Shown piece after piece: positions 59,671 to 64,000 of a stretch of DNA of 64,000 nucleotides. Position 1 is the first letter of the stretch. Each line of letters begins with the position of its first letter. Location: contig NZ_JAAQWN010000012.1 of the NCBI RefSeq assembly GCF_012985465.1, positions 62,001 through 126,000 of the forward strand, written 5' to 3'. The stretch is from Pseudomonas sp. WS 5079. Lineage in GTDB: Bacteria > Pseudomonadota > Gammaproteobacteria > Pseudomonadales > Pseudomonadaceae. Both the position numbers and the translations under genes were made by a program. The notes under the pieces are model-generated. The model had not been told where the DNA came from and did no database searches. It saw only the letters and a program-made list of their open reading frames with translations.

Positions 59671-60434
59671 GATTGTACCTTGATATGGGTGATGGCGCGG
59701 TGGCTGATCAGCAGTCCCAGGCATTGGTGCAGGTCAAATTCAGTCGCTGCGTCGAGGGCGTACGCCATCGCCATTTCCAGGGGCCATTGGTTGTTCAGGC
59801 TGTTGATAAACGCCACGCAGCCGCTGTCGATGCAAAACACCTCCACCTCCAGGCCATTGCGCAGGATCAGCGCGCATTGCCCGTGCCACGGGTCGAGTCT
59901 GGCGACGGTGTCGCTGGTTTGATGCGCGGCCCATAACGCCACCACGGCGTAGCTCGATTGCAGGGTGGTAACGGATGGATGCAATTGCAGGCGCACGTTG
60001 CCCAGGCTAGGCAACTGTTGCAGCTGGTTTATGACGGCCTGCGAGTCGGCGACGGGTGCGTCGGCGGCGTGATAGGCGTTGATCCGCAAGCGCTCCAGCC
60101 GCGCGACGTCAGCCAGGTACGGGACACTGGCGGCAGGGGCGAAGCCCTGGATAAAGTCGGCCAAGTCACTGCCGTACTCGTTGAGCCGCGGGCTGGTGGG
60201 CGGATACGCCTGGACATACATCCCGGCCATGGCCCGGAAAAATCGATCGCCCACCAGTTGCAGGGTCACGGGATAACTGTCGGCCAGGGCGTTGATCAAC
60301 GAGCTGTGGACGTTGTTGCGATACACCGCAAAACGACTGGCAGGATCGGCGCCATTGCTGCTGAACAAACCATTCGGGCATGGTTGGTACAGCGCCAGCA
60401 GCGCCTGGGCAAACTGGCTTTGCAGGTTGTTCAT
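59667..60434 (-). CDS. DUF2063 protein, BufC/HvfC-like partner of the MNIO enzyme
   Basis: A 255-residue protein with the DUF2063 N-terminal domain (LQSQFAQALLALYQPCPNGL) and a helical DNA-binding-like fold in the rest. In RiPP clusters such proteins bring the precursor peptide to the DUF692 enzyme. It overlaps the DUF692 gene start by four bases and the DoxX gene by four, so the three are translated from one mRNA. No signal peptide is seen, which agrees with cytoplasmic peptide modification before export. Confidence 0.9.
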   Translation of the reverse strand: MNNLQSQFAQALLALYQPCPNGLFSSNGADPASRFAVYRNNVHSSLINALADSYPVTLQLVGDRFFRAMAGMYVQAYPPTSPRLNEYGSDLADFIQGFAPAASVPYLADVARLERLRINAYHAADAPVADSQAVINQLQQLPSLGNVRLQLHPSVTTLQSSYAVVALWAAHQTSDTVARLDPWHGQCALILRNGLEVEVFCIDSGCVAFINSLNNQWPLEMAMAYALDAATEFDLHQCLGLLISHRAITHIKVQS

Positions 60435-61312
60435 GGGTGCACCGCCGCAGTCAGTAGATGCTGGTCGGCTTGCCGGGCTTCGGCGTGCAACACACTGAAG
60501 GCTGGCACATCGTTGTCGCGCTCAATCAGCGTCGCAACCGGTCCGATGCGTTGTAAGGCTTGCTGATACAACTGCCACACCGCGTTGTCGATGGGGGCGC
60601 CATGATCGTCAATCAGCAGGCGATCACCCAGGCTGTCGGCGTCTTCGGCAAAGCCGGCCAGATGAATCTCACCCACGGTGTGCAAAGGCAAAGCATCGAG
60701 GTAGGCCAACGGATCCTGCTGATGATTGACGCAGGACACATACACATTGTTTACGTCCAGCAGCAAGCCGCAGCCGGTGCGCCGGATGACTTCGCTGATG
60801 AAGTCTGTTTCGTCCAGGGTGGAGCACTGGAACAGCAGGTAGGTCGACGGGTTCTCCAGCAACATGCGCCGCTTGAGCACGGTTTGTACCTGGTCAATGT
60901 GGGCGCACACGCGCTTGAGGGCTGCGTCGTCATAGGCCAGGGGTAGCAAGTCGTTGAGATACACCGGGCCGTGGCTTGACCAGGCCAGGTGCTCGGAAAA
61001 GGATTGGGGTTGATAGCGCGCCACCAGTGCTGCCAGGCGTGCAAGGTGCTCCTGGCTCAGCGGGCCTTCGCCGCCAATGGACAGGCCGACGCCGTGCAGC
61101 GACAGCGGGTACTGCTCGCGGATCAATCCCAGGTAATGATGAAAAGGCCCACCGGCCACCATGTAGTTTTCGGCGTGGACTTCAAAAAAACCAATATCGG
61201 GCCGGGTGGCGAGCACTTCCTGGAAGTGCTCGCTCTTGAGCCCCAGCCCGGCCCGCCGGGGCAGACCGGGTGCCTGAGCCCGGGAGATGTCAGGCAAGGA
61301 TGAAAGAATCAT
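60431..61312 (-). CDS. DUF692 multinuclear iron oxidase (BufB-like RiPP maturase)
   Basis: A 293-residue TIM-barrel of the DUF692/MNIO family, members of which bind two or three iron ions and convert peptide cysteines into thio-oxazoles or related heterocycles. Likely metal-binding residues appear in FEVHAENYM, SLHGVGLSIGGEG, SFSEHLAWS, LLLDVNNVYVS and GEIHLAGF. It lies 26 bases downstream of the precursor gene and overlaps the DUF2063 gene. Related enzymes include MbnB of methanobactin synthesis. The chemistry here is inferred from the family and neighbourhood. Confidence 0.92.
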   Translation of the reverse strand: MILSSLPDISRAQAPGLPRRAGLGLKSEHFQEVLATRPDIGFFEVHAENYMVAGGPFHHYLGLIREQYPLSLHGVGLSIGGEGPLSQEHLARLAALVARYQPQSFSEHLAWSSHGPVYLNDLLPLAYDDAALKRVCAHIDQVQTVLKRRMLLENPSTYLLFQCSTLDETDFISEVIRRTGCGLLLDVNNVYVSCVNHQQDPLAYLDALPLHTVGEIHLAGFAEDADSLGDRLLIDDHGAPIDNAVWQLYQQALQRIGPVATLIERDNDVPAFSVLHAEARQADQHLLTAAVHP

Positions 61313-61338
61313 CGTCGATACTCAGGCGTGGGAATGGT

Positions 61339-61647
61339 TCAGGACTTGGCTTTGAAGGCTTCCAGTTGACCAAAACCGGTCGACGAGGTTTTGCTTTCCA
61401 TCTTCACGCAGGTGCCCTCGGGAACCAGCTTCCAGGCGTTGGCCTGGTAGTCGGTTTTGGAGGTGCCCGCACAGGTGGTGCCGGCGCCTGCAGCGCAGTC
61501 GTTCTTGCCTTTGAGGGCGACGCCGAAGCATTTTTCCATTTTCGCCTCGTCGGCATGGGCGACAGTGGTCAGGGCGCTCAGGCTCAAGGCAGAACCCAGG
61601 GCCAGGGCGAGGGCGGCGACGGGCAGCGAGCGGGGGGTAGCGGTCAT
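61339..61647 (-). CDS. DUF2282 exported peptide, candidate bufferin precursor (BufA-like)
   Basis: A 102-residue product with a long signal peptide cut after AHA (about residue 32) and four cysteines at 40, 51, 59 and 80. The KCFGVALKGKNDCAAGAG and TTCAG segments are the DUF2282 core. In described bufferins the precursor cysteines are modified by the DUF692 enzyme, so the mature peptide can bind copper. It is the first gene of the minus-strand operon and is followed by the maturase, its partner and a DoxX membrane protein. Confidence 0.9.
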   Translation of the reverse strand: MTATPRSLPVAALALALGSALSLSALTTVAHADEAKMEKCFGVALKGKNDCAAGAGTTCAGTSKTDYQANAWKLVPEGTCVKMESKTSSTGFGQLEAFKAKS

Positions 61648-61723
61648 GGTGTTTCTCCAGCAGTGAGGTGGTAAGGAAGCGTTTGTGCTTGCTTACCCCA
61701 CTAGAGAAAGGGGGGAGGGGATC

Positions 61724-61728
61724 GTTAC
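61724..61728 (-). promoter_or_regulatory. Candidate ECF-type -35 upstream of the bufferin operon
   Basis: On the minus strand the upstream sequence reads TGTAACGATCCCC about 77 bases before the start of the precursor gene. GTAAC is a common core of -35 elements used by ECF sigma factors, and some bufferin-like operons are under ECF control. The matching -10 is not certain, so this is a hypothesis. Confidence 0.3.
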
Positions 61729-61784
61729 AGGTGGATCGAAGAAAACTTTAAAACAGCGCGAAATCTACGATTCACACAAAGCAA

Positions 61785-61875
61785 ATGTGGGAGCGGGCTT
61801 GCTCGCGATAGAGGCGTGTCAGCCAATACATCCAGCACTGACACACCGCCATCGCGGGCAAGCCCGCTCCCACAT
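61785..61875. repeat. REPIN between livF and the bufferin operon
   Basis: ATGTGGGAGCGGGCTTGCTC and its inverted partner ending GCCCGCTCCCACAT are 91 bases overall, with internal GTGTCAG/CTGACAC extensions. It sits downstream of livF and upstream of the bufferin promoter. Confidence 0.9.
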
Positions 61876-61903
61876 GTTGGTCCGGTTCATCCAGCAACCG
61901 TTT

Positions 61904-62605
61904 TTAGCCGCCCAGGTACGCCTCGCGCACTTTCGGATCGGTCAGCAGTTGTTCGCCGCTGCCCTGCATCACCACCCGGCCGTTTTCCAGCACATAGGCG
62001 CGGTCGGCAATTTTCAACGCCTGGTTGGCGTTCTGCTCCACCAAGAACACCGTCACACCGTCCTTGCGCAGCTGCTCGATGATATCGAAGATCTGCTGGA
62101 TGATGATCGGCGCCAGGCCCAGGGAGGGCTCGTCCAGCAACAGCAGCTTGGGCTTGCTCATCAGCGCACGACCGATGGCAAGCATTTGCTGTTCGCCACC
62201 GGACATGGTGCCGCCGCGCTGGCTGAAGCGCTCCTTGAGCCGAGGGAACAGGTGCAGCACCTTGTCCATCTGCTCCTGGTAGTCGCCCTTATCGGTGAAG
62301 AACCCGCCCATGGCCAGGTTCTCTTCCACGGTCAGGCGGGCAAACACCCGACGGCCTTCCGGGACCACGGCAATGCTCTTGCGCATGATCGCCGCCGAGT
62401 GCTGGCCCACCAGTTCCTCACCCATGTAGCGGATGCTGCCGCTGTGAGCCTGGGGCGAACCGCACAGGGTCATCAGCAGGGTGGACTTGCCGGCACCGTT
62501 GGCGCCGATCAGGGTGACGATTTCGCCCTGGCGCACTTCCACGTTGACGTCGTGCAGGGCCTGGATCTTGCCGTAGAAAGTGGAAACGTTTTCGAATTGC
62601 AGCAT
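61904..62605 (-). CDS. livF: Branched-chain amino acid ABC transporter ATPase LivF
   Basis: A 233-residue ATPase of the Leu/Ile/Val uptake system (BraG in P. aeruginosa). Walker A is GANGAGKST, the signature MSGGEQQM and Walker B LLLLDEP. It is the last gene of the run livM-livG-livF, directly abutting livG. It energises the inner-membrane channel together with LivG. No terminator other than the REPIN follows. Confidence 0.96.
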   Translation of the reverse strand: MLQFENVSTFYGKIQALHDVNVEVRQGEIVTLIGANGAGKSTLLMTLCGSPQAHSGSIRYMGEELVGQHSAAIMRKSIAVVPEGRRVFARLTVEENLAMGGFFTDKGDYQEQMDKVLHLFPRLKERFSQRGGTMSGGEQQMLAIGRALMSKPKLLLLDEPSLGLAPIIIQQIFDIIEQLRKDGVTVFLVEQNANQALKIADRAYVLENGRVVMQGSGEQLLTDPKVREAYLGG

Positions 62606-63373
62606 TTACGCTTCCCCCAAATAGGCTTTGATCACTTGCGGGTTGTCGCGGATCTGCTCCGGCGTCCCGTTGGCCAATGGCGTGCCCTGGTTGATCACGA
62701 CGATATGGTCGGAAATGCTCATGACCAGTTTCATGTCGTGTTCGATCAGCAGCACGGTGGCGTTGTTTTCTTCACGCAGCACACCGATCAACGCCTTGAG
62801 GTCTTCGGTTTCCTTGGGGTTGAGGCCCGCAGCCGGTTCGTCGAGCATCAGGATCCGCGGGCGGGTCATCATGCAGCGGGCGATTTCCAGGCGACGTTGC
62901 TGACCATAGGCCAGGGTGCCGGCCGGGCGGTTGGCAAACTCGGTCAAGTTGACCTTGTCCAGCCAGTACGCGGCGTATTCCATGGCCTCGCGCTCGCTCT
63001 TGCGAAACGCCGGGGTCTTGAACAGGCCCGCGAAGAAATTGGTGTTCAGGTGCCGGTGCTGGGCGATCAGCAGGTTTTCCACGGCGGTCATGTCCTTGAA
63101 CAACCGCACGTTCTGGAAGGTCCGCACCACGCCCTTGCGGGCAATCTGGTGACCGGCCAGGCCCTGGATCGGCTGGCCGTCCAGCAGGATGCTGCCACCG
63201 GCCGGCTTGTAGAAACCGGTCAGGCAGTTGAACACCGTAGTCTTGCCGGCGCCGTTGGGGCCGATCAACGCGACCACTTGTTTCTCTTTGACGGTCAGGG
63301 CGACGCCATTGACCGCCAGCAAGCCGCCGAAGCGCATGCTCAGGTTTTCGACTTTCAGGATCTCGCGGCTCAT
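62606..63373 (-). CDS. livG: Branched-chain amino acid ABC transporter ATPase LivG
   Basis: A 255-residue ATPase (BraF-type). Walker A is GPNGAGKTT, the signature region is LAYGQQRRLEIA and Walker B is ILMLDEPAAGLNP, the insertion typical of LivG-like subunits. It overlaps livM by four bases and abuts livF, indicating one operon. It pairs with LivF as a heterodimer. Confidence 0.96.
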   Translation of the reverse strand: MSREILKVENLSMRFGGLLAVNGVALTVKEKQVVALIGPNGAGKTTVFNCLTGFYKPAGGSILLDGQPIQGLAGHQIARKGVVRTFQNVRLFKDMTAVENLLIAQHRHLNTNFFAGLFKTPAFRKSEREAMEYAAYWLDKVNLTEFANRPAGTLAYGQQRRLEIARCMMTRPRILMLDEPAAGLNPKETEDLKALIGVLREENNATVLLIEHDMKLVMSISDHIVVINQGTPLANGTPEQIRDNPQVIKAYLGEA

Positions 63374-64000
63374 TTGCGCAGCTCCATATGTGGACGTTGC
63401 ATGGGCAGCAGGCCTTGAGGGCGCCAGATCATCATCAGCACCATCATCGCGCCGAACATCAACATGCGGTACTCGCTGAATTCACGCATCAGTTCCGGCA
63501 GCAGGATCATCACGATGGCCGCGAGGATCACGCCCAACTGCGAGCCCATGCCACCCAATACCACGATGGCGAGGATGATTGCCGACTCGATGAAGGTGAA
63601 CGACTCCGGTGTCACCAGGCCTTGGCGAGCGGCAAAGAAGCTGCCGGCGAAACCGGCGAACGCGGCACCCAGGGTGAAGGCGGAGAGCTTGATGATGGTC
63701 GGGTTCAGGCCCAGCGCACGGCAGGCGATTTCGTCTTCACGCAGCGCTTCCCAGGCACGCCCGATCGGCATGCGCAGCAGGCGGTTGATCACGAACAGCG
63801 CGGCCAGGGCCAGCAACAGGGCGACCAGGTACAGGAACACCACTTTGCTCACCGGGTTGTAGGCAATCCCGAAGTACTCGTGGAAGGTCTGCATGCCCTC
63901 GGCAGCGGAGCGATCAAACGACAAGCCGAAGAACGTTGGCTTGGGAATGCTGCTGATGCCGTTGGGGCCGCCGGTGATATCAGTGAGGTTACGCAGGAAC
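63370..64000 (-). CDS. livM: Branched-chain amino acid ABC transporter permease LivM (partial)
   Basis: The C-terminal 210 codons of a permease whose start lies outside the window. The visible part carries several membrane helices (VVFLYLVALLLALAALFVI, AIVVLGGMGSQLGVI) and the EAA-like segment PIGRAWEALREDEIACRALG that contacts the ATPases. LivM (BraE) forms the channel with LivH. Upstream genes (livH and a binding protein) are expected but not visible here. Confidence 0.93.
   Translation of the reverse strand, partial: FLRNLTDITGGPNGISSIPKPTFFGLSFDRSAAEGMQTFHEYFGIAYNPVSKVVFLYLVALLLALAALFVINRLLRMPIGRAWEALREDEIACRALGLNPTIIKLSAFTLGAAFAGFAGSFFAARQGLVTPESFTFIESAIILAIVVLGGMGSQLGVILAAIVMILLPELMREFSEYRMLMFGAMMVLMMIWRPQGLLPMQRPHMELRK

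Noticed and set aside
14244..61875. CRISPR arrays formed by the recurring palindromes
   Set aside because: The repeats are REP/REPIN elements scattered between genes, not evenly spaced arrays, and no cas genes are present.
1..64000. tRNA, rRNA, prophage or insertion-sequence content
   Set aside because: I found no cloverleaf-like tRNA, rRNA segment, transposase, integrase or phage structural gene; gene order and codon use are uniform.

Overview
The window is chromosomal DNA of a fluorescent pseudomonad, most likely of the Pseudomonas fluorescens group. Four things point there: the gene order dxr-rseP-bamA-skp-lpxD-fabZ-lpxA-lpxB-rnhB-dnaE-accA-tilS-pyrG-kdsA-eno-ftsB-ispD followed by adhC-fghA-ispF-truD-surE-pcm-nlpD-rpoS; protein sequences close to known Pseudomonas orthologues; high GC with G/C-ending codons; and many REP/REPIN palindromes of the GTGGGAGCGGGCTTGCCCGCGAT type between genes. 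I see no rRNA, tRNA, CRISPR, insertion sequence or prophage.

Bases 1-21063 hold the conserved envelope and core-metabolism cluster, all on the plus strand: isoprenoid precursors (dxr, ispD), outer-membrane protein assembly (rseP, bamA, skp), lipid A (lpxD, lpxA, lpxB), fatty acids (fabZ, accA), KDO (kdsA), DNA and tRNA functions (rnhB, dnaE, tilS), CTP synthesis (pyrG), enolase and the divisome protein FtsB. Many genes overlap by ATGA or lie a few bases apart. Bases 21190-29370 hold a LysR regulator divergent from glutathione-dependent formaldehyde oxidation genes (adhC, fghA), then ispF-truD-surE-pcm and nlpD-rpoS. A consensus PsrA operator for rpoS lies inside nlpD.

Bases 29400-45660 are more mixed: a cold-shock gene, dcd, a basic-amino-acid ABC transporter operon (SBP-permease-permease-AstE-like-ATPase, the same order as aotJQMOP), the quorum-signal acylase quiP, a GST, two SEC-C metal-binding proteins, several lipoproteins, a collagen-like exported protein and dinG. 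Bases 45750-58200 carry a secreted GH50-like hydrolase, a serine hydrolase, two more lipoproteins (one with a histone-H1-like tail), pdxH, nhaA, a PLP enzyme, an FAD oxidoreductase and small envelope proteins.

The most interesting block is at 59185-61647 on the minus strand. It is a four-gene operon encoding a four-cysteine exported peptide (DUF2282), a DUF692 multinuclear iron oxidase, a DUF2063 partner and a DoxX membrane protein. This matches the recently recognised bufferin (BufABCD) layout, a RiPP metallophore system thought to protect against copper. The window ends in a branched-chain amino acid ABC transporter (livF, livG and partial livM).
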